A stretch of DNA of 19,243 nucleotides from Clostridiaceae bacterium (GCA_012511185.1 JAAZGN010000069.1:1-19243); one strand, 5' to 3'. Counted from the first letter of the stretch, positions 7,740-16,167 are shown. Made by a program: numbers and translations. The notes: a model not told the origin generated them from the sequence alone.

Positions 7740-9638
7740 CTATGGGAAGAATACGCGTATCTCGCCGGTCAGGCGGGTCCGTTTCTGCCTGTCAAAGTAT
7801 TCAAGAAGGGCGATGGCAAATTTTCGGCTTGTTTCCAGCCGGTCGCGAAATTCAGCCAGGGTGATCCCGCCCTCCTGCTCAATCGCTTCACGTGCGATGA
7901 CCCATGCCTGATCCACCTTGTCCCGATGCATCAGGATCTGGGGGGTCAGCCGGATCAGGATTTCACGGTCGATCAGCAAAGACAAAATTTGCGCGCGGTC
8001 GACCCGCTTGCCCGGCTGCAGAGGAATCTCTTCGGGCAGGGGGGGCGCGTATCCCGCATCCAGGAAGACCGTTTCCATTTCATGAACTGCCATCTCCTCT
8101 TGCGGCGAAAGCGAGACCCTGTAACCGTGAAGGGAGACCATGCCATCGCAAGTGTCAAGGATTTCCCTGTCGCGCAGACGGTCGATGACAAGATCGGATA
8201 ACTGGATTCCCGCACGTGGCATTAACCTGGTCCGCAGTTCTTCGCGCCGCATCCCCTGTTCGAGTGGTCTTTTGCCATGGAAGTTGGAGAGCAGGGCCGA
8301 CGCTTTGCGGCCGAGTGATTCCAGGACGCTTTCGCTGACCGCAACACGCTCGTTCAGGAGGACAATGGATTGGTTGGCGACAAGGCCATCGAGCAGTTCC
8401 TTGCCTTCCAGGGCGCTGATACCAGCCCGGTAAAGGGCGGTCTCCAGCGGGGCAAGCTTATCGCTCCCGTGGGCCACAGCAAGGTTAAGGCGGGCGGACC
8501 GGTCATCGCCCGCCATGATGTCAAAATCGTCCGGGATGTTTTCACGCATGCGCCGGTGCCTTGCCGGTAGCGGGTCAACAATGATGCCGCCGCCGATTGT
8601 TTCAAGCGGTGAATAAAAGCGGATGATAAAGCGATCGCCGTACTTGGCGAACAGCTCCTCTTCGGGCCGCACCTGGGCAGGGCCTGTATCACCCGGCTCC
8701 AGAACATCGCGGTCAAGCAGTACAATGCGGGCCAGGATTTCACGGGCACCGTGGAAGAGGTGAACGCGCATCTTGTTGGCGATAGGGAAGCGGGCACCGG
8801 GGAGCGCGGTCAGGGTGGCATCAAACAGGAGGCTTCCCCGCAGGCTACCCGGAGCTGCCAGCGTATCTCCCCGGGCCAAATCGTCTTTTTTTATACCGGT
8901 CAGGTTGAGGGCGACGCGCTGCCCCGGCCACCCGGTATTCACCGCTGTCTCATGAATCTGAATGCCCCGCACACGTGCGGTTTTGTTTTGGGGATAAATC
9001 CCGGCCTGGTCGCCTGTCCGGATTACCCCCTCAATCAGGGTCCCGGTCACGATGGTTCCGAAGCCGCCAAGCGAAAAAACCCGGTCGACAGGCAGCCGGA
9101 AAGGAAGCTCGTCTTTAGCGGAATCCGCCGCAGCGATCAAGTCGAATAATATGGTCCGCAGCCTTTCAATGCCCTCACCCGATACGGTTGATGTCCGTAC
9201 GACCGGCGCGTCCTCCAGTAATGTGCCCCGGACTTGCTCGCGGAGATCTTCCTCGACCAGTTCAATGAGCTCCTCGTCGGCCAGATCGCACTTGGTGAGC
9301 GCGATGACTCCATGAGGAATACCGAGCAGCGACAAGATTCCCAAGTGTTCGCGCGTCTGTGGCATGATACCCTCGTCGGCGGCGACAACGAGCAGGGCCA
9401 GGTCAATCCCGCCAGCACCCGCCAGCATGTTACTGATAAATTTTTCATGGCCGGGAACATCAATTATACCGGATCGTGAGCCGTCCGGCAGATCGAGCCA
9501 GGTGAAACCCAGCTCGATGGTGATGCCCCTTTCCTTTTCCTCAGCGAGCCGGTCGGGGTCGCGGCCGGTCAAGGCCAGGATCAGGGACGATTTGCCATGA
9601 TCGACGTGGCCGGCCGTGCCGATGATGACATGTCTCAT
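7740..9638 (-). CDS. selB: Selenocysteine-specific translation elongation factor SelB
   Basis: SelB carries Sec-tRNA(Sec) to UGA codons by binding GTP, the tRNA and the SECIS hairpin in the mRNA. The 632-residue protein has the translation-factor GTPase motifs: G1 GHVDHGKSS at residues 10-18, the switch I region ERGITIELGF, G3 DVPGHEKF from residue 60, and G4 TKCD at 115-118. Beta-barrel domains follow, and the last roughly 200 residues fit the winged-helix SECIS-binding repeats typical of bacterial SelB; E. coli SelB is about 614 residues. The start ATG overlaps the selA stop in an ATGA, with AGAGG ten bases upstream, so the two are translationally coupled. A SECIS-bearing target, selD, lies 2.6 kb away from selB's partner selA. 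Confidence 0.97.
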   Translation of the reverse strand: MRHVIIGTAGHVDHGKSSLILALTGRDPDRLAEEKERGITIELGFTWLDLPDGSRSGIIDVPGHEKFISNMLAGAGGIDLALLVVAADEGIMPQTREHLGILSLLGIPHGVIALTKCDLADEELIELVEEDLREQVRGTLLEDAPVVRTSTVSGEGIERLRTILFDLIAAADSAKDELPFRLPVDRVFSLGGFGTIVTGTLIEGVIRTGDQAGIYPQNKTARVRGIQIHETAVNTGWPGQRVALNLTGIKKDDLARGDTLAAPGSLRGSLLFDATLTALPGARFPIANKMRVHLFHGAREILARIVLLDRDVLEPGDTGPAQVRPEEELFAKYGDRFIIRFYSPLETIGGGIIVDPLPARHRRMRENIPDDFDIMAGDDRSARLNLAVAHGSDKLAPLETALYRAGISALEGKELLDGLVANQSIVLLNERVAVSESVLESLGRKASALLSNFHGKRPLEQGMRREELRTRLMPRAGIQLSDLVIDRLRDREILDTCDGMVSLHGYRVSLSPQEEMAVHEMETVFLDAGYAPPLPEEIPLQPGKRVDRAQILSLLIDREILIRLTPQILMHRDKVDQAWVIAREAIEQEGGITLAEFRDRLETSRKFAIALLEYFDRQKRTRLTGEIRVFFP

Positions 9639-11134
9639 AGCGGATCCGCCTCTCTGTCAAATGCGTCGACCAGCGCGAAAATCAGCAGGCGCTCCTCTTC
9701 TTCAGAAACAGTCCGCAAGTCGAACAAAAGCGTATCGTGTGTCGTGCGGCAGAGGACGGGAGGGTCAAAGGCCCGCAATCTTGTTTCCAGCGAAAAGATC
9801 GGCAGTGTGCCGGGATTGACAGCCAGAGCCCAGGAGTCCACGGTTACTTCAGGTGCCGCCCCGCCCCCCATGATCATGGCGGAGGAGATGGTTTGCGCGC
9901 CAATCCCGTGTTGGGCAAGGGCGGCGGCTGTCTTTTCCGTCCGTTCACGCAGGGCGGCACTGTCATAAAGTGCCGACACCAGCAAAGGGATTTCTTCTTT
10001 GGCTCGATCAGGATCCAGGTAGAGCGTCAGGGTTGCCTCAAGGGCCGCAAGAGTCATCTTGTCACACCGGAAGGCGCGCATCAGGGGATGGGCGGCCATT
10101 TTCCCGACCAGGTCTGCCCGTCCGATGATAATGCCCGCCTGGGGCCCGCCGAGGAGCTTGTCACCGGAAAAACAGATGACATCGGCGCCGGAGGTAAGGG
10201 CGGCGTGGACAGTCGGTTCGTCCGTCAGCAGGGAGGAAAGCTCCGCGGAGATGAGGCCGCTTCCCAGGTCATAGATCAGGGGCAATCCGTGCCGGTGGGC
10301 CAGCTCTGATAGCTTGAATTCGACAACATTCCCGGTAAAGCCCGACATCCGGAAATTGCTGCGGTGAACTTTGAGGAGGGCCGCGGTTGAGTCGCCGATG
10401 GCGCTTTCATAATCGTCCAGGTGTGTCTTGTTGGTGGTGCCGACTTCACGCAGGATCGCACCGCTCTCTTCCATGATCTCGGGGATCCTGAACCTGCCGC
10501 CGATCTCGACGAGCTCACCGCGCGAAACGATGACCTCACGCCCCCGGCATAAGGCCGACAAGGCGAGCATAACGGCAGCCGCGTTGTTGTTGACGACTGT
10601 CGCGGCTTCGATGGCAAAAAGACGGCACAGCAAGGTTTCCACGGATGACGTACGCTGGCCGCGCCTGTTTTCTTCCAGATCAAATTCGAGTGACGCGTAG
10701 CCTTCACTGCTTCGCCGGACTGCGGCAAGTGCCTGTTTGGCCAAGGGAGCCCGGCCAAGATTGGTGTGGAGGATGGCGCCGGTGGCGTTGATGACCTTGC
10801 GGATCCCAGGTATGGCTTCGGTGTCGAGTTTCTGGAGGACTGCCGTGATCAGGCTTTGCGCAGACAGCAATAAGTTGCCGCCCGCCCCATGACCTGCCTG
10901 GACAGCCCGGTCGATGTAGGCGGCGTCCGGGTGGGGTTTATCCCCGTTTTCAACAAGAAACTGACGCGCCGCATCGAGAATACCGCGCACTGCTTCTCTT
11001 ACAGGGACGTAGCCCATGGTTTCCTTCGCGTTGTTGAGACGTGAATCGCGCAGCAGCTCATCCACTTTTGGCAGGTCCCGCGGCCTTTCAATGGTCATCC
11101 CCATCACGTCTTTGTCTTGAGTTCTTAAGATCAT
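9635..11134 (-). CDS. selA: L-seryl-tRNA(Sec) selenium transferase SelA
   Basis: SelA is the PLP enzyme that converts Ser-tRNA(Sec) to Sec-tRNA(Sec) using selenophosphate from SelD. The family signature around the PLP lysine is present: CFSGDKLLGGPQAG, with K326 counted from 11134. Earlier motifs include the NATGAILHTNLGRAPL stretch and VVNNNAAAVML, both typical of SelA. Length is 499 residues from 11134; E. coli SelA is 463. The N-terminus is uncertain: neither ATG 11134 nor ATG 11098 (MTIERPRDLPKVDELL, which fits the usual SelA start better) has a strong ribosome-binding site. It heads the selA-selB-addB unit. An opposite-strand ATP-grasp gene separates it from selD. Confidence 0.96.
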   Translation of the reverse strand: MILRTQDKDVMGMTIERPRDLPKVDELLRDSRLNNAKETMGYVPVREAVRGILDAARQFLVENGDKPHPDAAYIDRAVQAGHGAGGNLLLSAQSLITAVLQKLDTEAIPGIRKVINATGAILHTNLGRAPLAKQALAAVRRSSEGYASLEFDLEENRRGQRTSSVETLLCRLFAIEAATVVNNNAAAVMLALSALCRGREVIVSRGELVEIGGRFRIPEIMEESGAILREVGTTNKTHLDDYESAIGDSTAALLKVHRSNFRMSGFTGNVVEFKLSELAHRHGLPLIYDLGSGLISAELSSLLTDEPTVHAALTSGADVICFSGDKLLGGPQAGIIIGRADLVGKMAAHPLMRAFRCDKMTLAALEATLTLYLDPDRAKEEIPLLVSALYDSAALRERTEKTAAALAQHGIGAQTISSAMIMGGGAAPEVTVDSWALAVNPGTLPIFSLETRLRAFDPPVLCRTTHDTLLFDLRTVSEEEERLLIFALVDAFDREADPL

Positions 11135-11205
11135 CTTACCAAAGGGAGTGGTAGAATAATGCCGAATCAGAGCGGATCGCCTTGACGGACGTAAGGAGTG
11201 TTGGC

Positions 11206-12285
11206 ATGCGCGACAAATTTAAGAGAATGATCCGGGCCTGGGTTTCCTTCCTGAACAAAAGGGCCGATGCCGTCATGACCCGCGCCATGGTCTGGTCAAT
11301 CCGGTCGGGCAGCCGCAAGGAATTCAAGAATCGGCGGTGCGGGATCAGCCGGGAGCAGAAGCAGGCCATACAATCCTACTGGCGCCGCTACACGAAAAAG
11401 AACCGCCCGCTCTTTCAAGCTTTATACGCATGCATGCATGGTGCCTTTGATGTTCGCTACCTGCCCGACGACCTTTATCTGACCCGCATGATTGGCTATT
11501 TGAACGACCGTGACTATGCCGTTCTGACCAACAAGTGCCTTCAGCCGCTTCTGTTTAACTGCCGGCAACCGGAAACGGTCTTCATGCGAATCAAGGGGTC
11601 CTTCTACAACGCCGATTATCAATTGATCAGCAGGGAAGAGGCGATCCGGCTTTTCCTCGAATGCGGTGAGGCGGTCGTCAAGCCGGCGACACGCACCCAC
11701 AGCGGCAAGGGGATCCAGTTTTACGCCGCCGTCAATGCGGCAGAGCTTTCAGATTTCCTGGACACCCATTTTGGGCAAATCCCAAGTTACATCGTTCAAA
11801 AGATCGTCAAACAGCATACCGCCCTTGCCGCCATTCATGAGAGTTCGGTCAACTGCCTGCGTGTGATGACGTTATTGATTGACGGCCAGGCCGTCGCGCT
11901 CTCAACCGTACTGAAAATGGGCGCCGGCGGCAGCCAGGTGGATAACCTGGGTTTTGGGGGTATCGTTTGCGGTGTCAGGGAAGACGGCCGCTTGCGGGAG
12001 GTTGCCTTTTCCGCCAACGGCGACCGGTTCGACCGGCACCCGCAAGGCTTTGATTTTAGCGGTTATCTTGTTCCCTCCTTCCAGGCGGTGAAGGAGCTGG
12101 CCATGAAAATGGCGGAACGCCTTCCCTACTCACGTCTGATTGCCTGGGATATCGCTGTCGCCGAAGACGGTGAACCGGTTCTCATCGAATACAACGACAT
12201 CGGAGAGCTGGGTTTCATGCAGTACGCCAACGGCCCCCTGTTCGGAGACTATACGGATCAGGTGCTGTCGGAAATCTTCCTCTGA
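11206..12285 (+). CDS. Sugar-transfer-associated ATP-grasp family protein
   Basis: The 359-residue protein resembles the ATP-grasp family found near glycosyltransferase and cell-surface polysaccharide genes (ATPgrasp_ST). Visible ATP-grasp elements are the VVKPATRTHSGKGIQFY nucleotide-binding segment, the IVQKIVKQH hinge, NCLRVMTLL, and the C-terminal metal/ATP loop AWDIAVAEDGEPVLIEYND. Members join a carboxylate to an amine or similar acceptor with ATP; the substrate here is unknown. The ATG at 11206 is chosen because AAGGAG lies seven bases upstream, whereas the TTG at 11182 has none. It is divergent from selA (71-bp gap) and its TGA stop is immediately adjacent to the convergent selD stop, forming TGATCA. 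It looks like an insertion between selD and selA, and no other sugar genes flank it. Confidence 0.8.
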   Translation: MRDKFKRMIRAWVSFLNKRADAVMTRAMVWSIRSGSRKEFKNRRCGISREQKQAIQSYWRRYTKKNRPLFQALYACMHGAFDVRYLPDDLYLTRMIGYLNDRDYAVLTNKCLQPLLFNCRQPETVFMRIKGSFYNADYQLISREEAIRLFLECGEAVVKPATRTHSGKGIQFYAAVNAAELSDFLDTHFGQIPSYIVQKIVKQHTALAAIHESSVNCLRVMTLLIDGQAVALSTVLKMGAGGSQVDNLGFGGIVCGVREDGRLREVAFSANGDRFDRHPQGFDFSGYLVPSFQAVKELAMKMAERLPYSRLIAWDIAVAEDGEPVLIEYNDIGELGFMQYANGPLFGDYTDQVLSEIFL

Positions 12286-13329
12286 TCAGATCACCCGGAT
12301 GGCGACACCTTGCCAGGGAAGGACGCGGCCGACCGGCCACGCCTCTTCGCCCATCCCGCGCAGGGTACTGAGATAAGTATCGACGTCATCCTCTTTCATG
12401 GCCAGCAAGAGACCGCCTGAGGTCTGGGGGTCAAACATGAGATCCGTCAAGGCCATGGGAATTTCCTTGTCAAGATGCACCCGGTCGCCGACATAGTCCC
12501 TGTTGCGGTAGGTTCCGCCGGGGAGTATGCCGTCCCTGGCCATGTCCAGAGCCTGAGGCAGAAAGGGGACAGACCTGCTGTCGAGTTCCAGAGTGATATC
12601 ACCGTCATTCCCCGCCATTTCCCGCATATGCCCGAGCAAGCCAAAACCTGTGATATCGGTTGAGGCAGATACTTGGAGGCCCAAGGAAGCCTCAAAGGCG
12701 TATTTATTCAGTTTGGCCATGGTATTGACCATGCGCTGTTCGGTCTCCTTGTCGAGAAGGTCGGCTTTGGCGCCCGTGGAAAGAGCTCCCGTACCAAGAG
12801 CCTTTGTCAGAACAAGCCGATGGCCCGCACGGGGCGTGTTGTTCCTCCGGATCTGATCCGGGTGGCACAGACCCATGACGGACAGGCCGTATTTGGGCTC
12901 TTCATCCTCGATACTGTGACCGCCTGCGATGGTGACCCCGGCCTCCACGCACTTGTCGGCCCCGCCTTCAAGAATCCTGCGCACGACGGCCAGGTCCATA
13001 CATGACGAAAAGCAAAGCAGGTTCAGTGCTGTTTTGGGTACAGCCCCCATGGCGTAGACATCGCTCAGGGCGTTGGCCGCGGCAATGCGGCCGTAGTCGT
13101 AAGGATCGTCGACGACAGGCGGGAAAAAATCGACCGTCTGGATGACAGCGATTTCATCGGAAACGAGATAGACGCAAGCATCATCGTCGGTTTCAGAGCC
13201 GACAAGGAGGCGGTCGTCGATTTTTTTTGGCAAACCAGTCAGAAGCTCGGAAAGGACCCCCGGTCCTACCTTGGCCCCTCAGCCGCCGGCGCTGGTCAGC
13301 TGGGTCAGACGAATTTCTTTTTTTGCCAT
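12286..13329 (-). CDS. selD: Selenophosphate synthase SelD, a selenoprotein with Sec at residue 17 (in-frame UGA)
   Basis: SelD makes selenophosphate from selenide and ATP, the selenium donor for SelA. Read from ATG 13329 (AGGAGG seven bases upstream), the protein begins MAKKEIRLTQLTSAGG, then UGA at 13281-13279, then GAKVGPG. UGA is codon 17, the position of catalytic Cys17 in E. coli SelD, and Lys20 follows in the conserved (C/U)GAK motif. After it the frame is open to 12286, giving 347 residues, the normal SelD length. Later family segments include TDDDACVY, QTVDFFPPVVDDPYDYGRIAAANALSDVYAMG, GGHSIEDEEPKYG and DPQTSGG. A caller that treats UGA as stop would start at TTG 13233 and lose the active site. 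The gene is last in the rex-dagK-mtnA-like unit, 31 bp after the preceding stop. Confidence 0.95.
13249..13281 (-). promoter_or_regulatory. Bacterial SECIS-like hairpin and UGA(Sec) codon of selD
   Basis: Immediately after the UGA (13281-13279) the mRNA can fold AGGACC / GGG / GGUCCU, a perfect 6-bp stem (13267-13262 with 13258-13253) with a three-G loop starting 18 bases after UGA. Below it GG (13270-13269) pairs with CC (13250-13249) across a small U/UU internal loop. Known bacterial SECIS elements have an apical loop 16-37 bases after UGA with a G near the loop start and a bulged U. SelB would bind here. Confidence 0.8.
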
Positions 13330-13360
13330 CCGGCTACCTCCTTTTTTCTCTCACAGGCAA

Positions 13361-14452
13361 TCATACAACGAAACCGCCATAGTAGTCATCTGCCTGTCCG
13401 CCGGGCGGCTGGTAATGGTCCAGGTTATAGGGCGTCAAAATACCTGTGTCGGTGACAACACCCGAAACGAGATGAGGGGGCGTTATGTCAAAGGAAGGAT
13501 AGTAACCTTTGACTTCAGGCCTGGTGTTTCGCACGCCGCGGGCCTCAAGCACGAATTGCGGATCGCGCTGCTCGATGGTGACTTCAGAAAGGATCACTCT
13601 GTCCGGAATTCCCGTGACAAAATAGGGCACGCCGTAGTATTTGGCGACGATGGCGATCTGGAGTGTTCCGGTTTTGTTGACCACATAGCCGTCCCTGGTA
13701 ATGGCGTCGGCTGCCGTTGTATACAGATCGACGGGATGACGGGAGAACACCTCAGCCGGCATATTGTCGGTAATCACAGTGACATCGGCACCCATTTCAG
13801 CCGCGACGCTGGCCGTCAGGCGGGCACCCTGGAAGTAGGGCCGGGTTTCGGGAGTAAACAGTTTCAATTCCAGGCCCCTGTCCTGCGCCGCCCGGATCAT
13901 GGTGCCTATGATGGTCTCGCCAAAGCAGTTGGTCATGACGATTGCCCGGTCAGGAAGAAGTGAAATAAGATTGCTTCCGACCCGGGACATCCGTTCGTAG
14001 CGGCGTTCCAGGGAGTCATAGGCCAGATCGAACAGGATCTGCGTGACATCACTTTCCCCTTGGGCCAGCGCTTTCTCCGCTGCGATCAGGGCACCGGATG
14101 TCACCCGTCTCATTCTCGATACGGTTGTCGGCCGCGCGGTCGACAACCGTTCGGCTGCTTGCCTAAGTGCCTGCAGCTGTTTTTCTTTGCCCTGCCCCTT
14201 GACCTGGCTGGCTGCAAGTGCCATTCCCATGCCGGCCGCTGTGTAGGGGCCGGCGCTCTGGGTCACCATGCCGGTGATGGCATCAGCTACCTGGTCGACA
14301 GTCCGGCACTCAAGGAAAACAATTTCAGTCGGATAAACACGCCGGTCCAGGATCCGGACCAGACCCTTTTCAAACCAGGCGATGTTCTCGTAGCGCAGTA
14401 AAAAACCAAGGTCATGATCCTGGCGAGGTGCCTTGCTTGTGCTTTCGGACAT
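13361..14452 (-). CDS. MtnA-like isomerase of the eIF2B alpha/beta/delta family
   Basis: Related to 5-methylthioribose-1-phosphate isomerase (MtnA), which converts the aldose phosphate to the ketose phosphate in methionine salvage. Starting at ATG 14452 (GGGAGG seven bases upstream, preferred over 14473), 363 residues. Catalytic-type residues are present: C176 (TNCFGET) and D249 (AADAI), with K260 in VVNKTGT exactly 11 residues on, and RPYFQGARLTA between. R107 (ARPTT) matches one phosphate-binding arginine. The usual VRGAPAIG motif reads TQSAGPYTAAG, so Gln65 stands where the other phosphate-binding arginine is expected. No methionine-salvage gene is nearby. It may be a true MtnA variant or act on another ribose- or deoxyribose-1-phosphate. 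It lies 17 bp after the kinase gene and 31 bp before selD. Confidence 0.82.
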   Translation of the reverse strand: MSESTSKAPRQDHDLGFLLRYENIAWFEKGLVRILDRRVYPTEIVFLECRTVDQVADAITGMVTQSAGPYTAAGMGMALAASQVKGQGKEKQLQALRQAAERLSTARPTTVSRMRRVTSGALIAAEKALAQGESDVTQILFDLAYDSLERRYERMSRVGSNLISLLPDRAIVMTNCFGETIIGTMIRAAQDRGLELKLFTPETRPYFQGARLTASVAAEMGADVTVITDNMPAEVFSRHPVDLYTTAADAITRDGYVVNKTGTLQIAIVAKYYGVPYFVTGIPDRVILSEVTIEQRDPQFVLEARGVRNTRPEVKGYYPSFDITPPHLVSGVVTDTGILTPYNLDHYQPPGGQADDYYGGFVV

Positions 14453-14469
14453 GGGAAGGCCTCCCTTCT

Positions 14470-15444
14470 TCAAGCTCTTGTTCCGGGCGGGCTTTGCAGG
14501 CGGAGGCGGATGGCCTGCTTGATGTTATGAATTTGCCAGTCTGTTCTCGAACCGCCATATTCCCCGTCAACGGTGAAAGGGACAGGCTCCTTGAAGCGAA
14601 AGATGATGTCGCTGGCCCGCTGCCGGATGATGGCATCACTCGTCTTTCGCTGCAAGAGATGAGAGATGAGTTTGGCTGTCTGTCCTGCATTGCGCGGAGG
14701 CTTGACGAGCAGAACCTCAAAGAGGCCGTCGTTGAAAACGACATCGTCCAGCTTAACGAGCCCGCCGACAGAAAAGGAGTTAAGGACACCCCCGAAGATA
14801 TAACTGCCGGAATAGTCGGTCCCGTCGAGAAGAACCGTGGTGTCATAAGGGCGGATGCTGCCGACTGAATGGAGGCCGGTCAGCACATAGGCGAAATGGC
14901 CCAGGGCCTTTTTCAAGTGGCGCCTTGTCGCGTAGGAAGTCTCGGTAAAGGCGCCATAACTGGTGACATAGCTGAAGTAGTCGGGAAGTTGATCGGGACT
15001 GTCTGGCGCGACACCCTCGGGGAGATCCTGGCGGATCCGGGGGAGATTCCCATGGACGCGACCGATGTCAACAGGAAAAGGGATACCCGTCAGGATGCCC
15101 TGCGCCGCCTTCCTGGGGTCGGAGGGCAGCTTGAAGGTCCGGGCAATGTCACAAGTCGAGCCGATCGGCAGGAAACCGACATCTGGAGGAAAGCGGAGCC
15201 GCATGAGTCCCGAGATGACCTCGGACAGCGTGCCATCACCACCGCAGGCGACGACAACCCCGTAGGAGGGGGCCTTGGTGAAAGCGATTTCGCGGGCGTC
15301 ACCCCTGCCAGTCGTAAATACTTCGCGAACCACGGCACCCGCCTGCCGGAGTTCACCGCAAAGTTTGGCGGAAATTTCGGTCGCGCCGAAACGGCCGGCA
15401 TTTGGATTGATGATAACAAGGATTTTTTGGCCTGTCCCGCTCAT
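14470..15444 (-). CDS. Diacylglycerol/lipid kinase family protein (DagK/YegS type)
   Basis: Soluble lipid kinases of this family phosphorylate diacylglycerol or related lipids, recycling DAG released when phosphatidylglycerol is used for LTA-type polymers. In 324 residues the N-terminal nucleotide-binding domain shows INPNAG (12-17), the signature CGGDGT (67-72) and LPIGSTCDIART. The C-terminal beta-sandwich has GGVLNSFSVGGL and the FTVDGEYGG motif (usual form x-DGE). The start ATG has only a weak ribosome-binding site; no better start exists. It lies 52 bp after rex and 17 bp before the MtnA-like gene, so it is in the rex unit. A functional link with the LtaS-like gene at 2195-4534 is plausible, since that reaction releases DAG, but this is inference. 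Substrate is not determined by the motifs. Confidence 0.9.
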   Translation of the reverse strand: MSGTGQKILVIINPNAGRFGATEISAKLCGELRQAGAVVREVFTTGRGDAREIAFTKAPSYGVVVACGGDGTLSEVISGLMRLRFPPDVGFLPIGSTCDIARTFKLPSDPRKAAQGILTGIPFPVDIGRVHGNLPRIRQDLPEGVAPDSPDQLPDYFSYVTSYGAFTETSYATRRHLKKALGHFAYVLTGLHSVGSIRPYDTTVLLDGTDYSGSYIFGGVLNSFSVGGLVKLDDVVFNDGLFEVLLVKPPRNAGQTAKLISHLLQRKTSDAIIRQRASDIIFRFKEPVPFTVDGEYGGSRTDWQIHNIKQAIRLRLQSPPGTRA

Positions 15445-15496
15445 GCCTGTATCATATCACGGACAATGTCGGGCAGCGGCCGCGGCTGCGGGGGTA

Positions 15497-16111
15497 CTAT
15501 TTTCGAAGATGATGGCTCAAAACTGCGAGGGCGCATGCCATGTTTTCATTTTGTACAATGACGCCTTCCGGGACCTGCAACAATACAGGCGCGAAATTCC
15601 AGATTGCCTCTACGCCGGCCTCTACCAGCTGGTCGCAAATGGACTGAGCATGAGCTCCGTCCACGGTAATAATGCCCAGCCGAATTCCCCCTTCCCGGAT
15701 AACCGGATCAAGCCGGTCCATGGGGTATAGCGGCAACCCGTTCAGGCAATCCGCGTGCTCAATGCGGATGTCGAAGCCGGCGACAATTTTCAGGCCGTAT
15801 TTGCCGAATCCCGTGTAGTTGGCCAAGGCGGTTCCAAGATGGCCGACACCGACGATGACAGCCTCATCGATATGGCCGTAACCCAGTATATCCTCGATAT
15901 CCTCGATAAGGGCCTGGGTAGCGAAGCCCTTTCGCGGCTGTCCTGCCAGCCGGCTCACCGATGCCAGATCCTTGCGGACCTGTACCTCATGGAAGCGGAA
16001 TTCAGCGGCGATGGATGTGGAAGAAACATTCTCGGTTTCGACTTCCCGCAAATAATCGAGGTAATAGGGCAAGCGTTGCAACGTTTGAAAGGAGAGTGAA
16101 TTTGAAGCCAT
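15497..16111 (-). CDS. rex: Redox-sensing transcriptional repressor Rex
   Basis: Rex is a dimeric repressor that binds DNA when NADH is low and releases it when NADH rises; in anaerobes it controls fermentation and energy genes. The 204-residue protein has a winged-helix N-terminus with LQRLPYYLDYL (11-21) and the recognition-helix segment VQVRKDL (43-49), then a Rossmann domain with GVGHLG (88-93) and a C-terminal helix that swaps between subunits. Length matches the family (about 205-215). GAGGAGG precedes the ATG. Just upstream is a strong promoter overlapped by a Rex-like operator, which suggests autoregulation. It leads the unit rex-lipid kinase-MtnA-like-selD. Confidence 0.97.
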   Translation of the reverse strand: MASNSLSFQTLQRLPYYLDYLREVETENVSSTSIAAEFRFHEVQVRKDLASVSRLAGQPRKGFATQALIEDIEDILGYGHIDEAVIVGVGHLGTALANYTGFGKYGLKIVAGFDIRIEHADCLNGLPLYPMDRLDPVIREGGIRLGIITVDGAHAQSICDQLVEAGVEAIWNFAPVLLQVPEGVIVQNENMACALAVLSHHLRK

Positions 16112-16127
16112 GAGAACCTCCTCAATA

Positions 16128-16145
16128 TCGATAACATATTATTGA
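16128..16145. promoter_or_regulatory. Rex-like operator overlapping the rex promoter
   Basis: TCGATAA-CATA-TTATTGA is an inverted repeat of two 7-base arms (6 of 7 positions symmetric) around four bases. This is the same arm length and spacing as the Rex consensus TTGTTAA-N4-TTAACAA, though the arm sequences are only partly alike. It covers the -10 box of the rex promoter and ends a few bases before the Shine-Dalgarno, an ideal place for repression. Confidence 0.6.
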
Positions 16146-16164
16146 TTTAAGGACCTGCTGTCAA
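16136..16164 (-). promoter_or_regulatory. Sigma-A type promoter of rex
   Basis: On the minus strand TTGACA (16164-16159) is followed by a 17-base spacer and TAATAT (16141-16136). The -35 is a perfect consensus and the -10 matches 4 of 6 positions. Transcription would start near 16129, about 18 bases before the rex ATG, leaving room for the GAGGAGG site. Confidence 0.7.
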
Positions 16165-16167
16165 TCG

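Noticed and set aside
13231..13233. TTG as the start of selD, giving a 315-residue protein
   Set aside because: It has no ribosome-binding site and would omit the conserved Sec/Cys-GAK active-site motif; the ATG at 13329 with AGGAGG and an in-frame UGA at codon 17 explains the gene fully.
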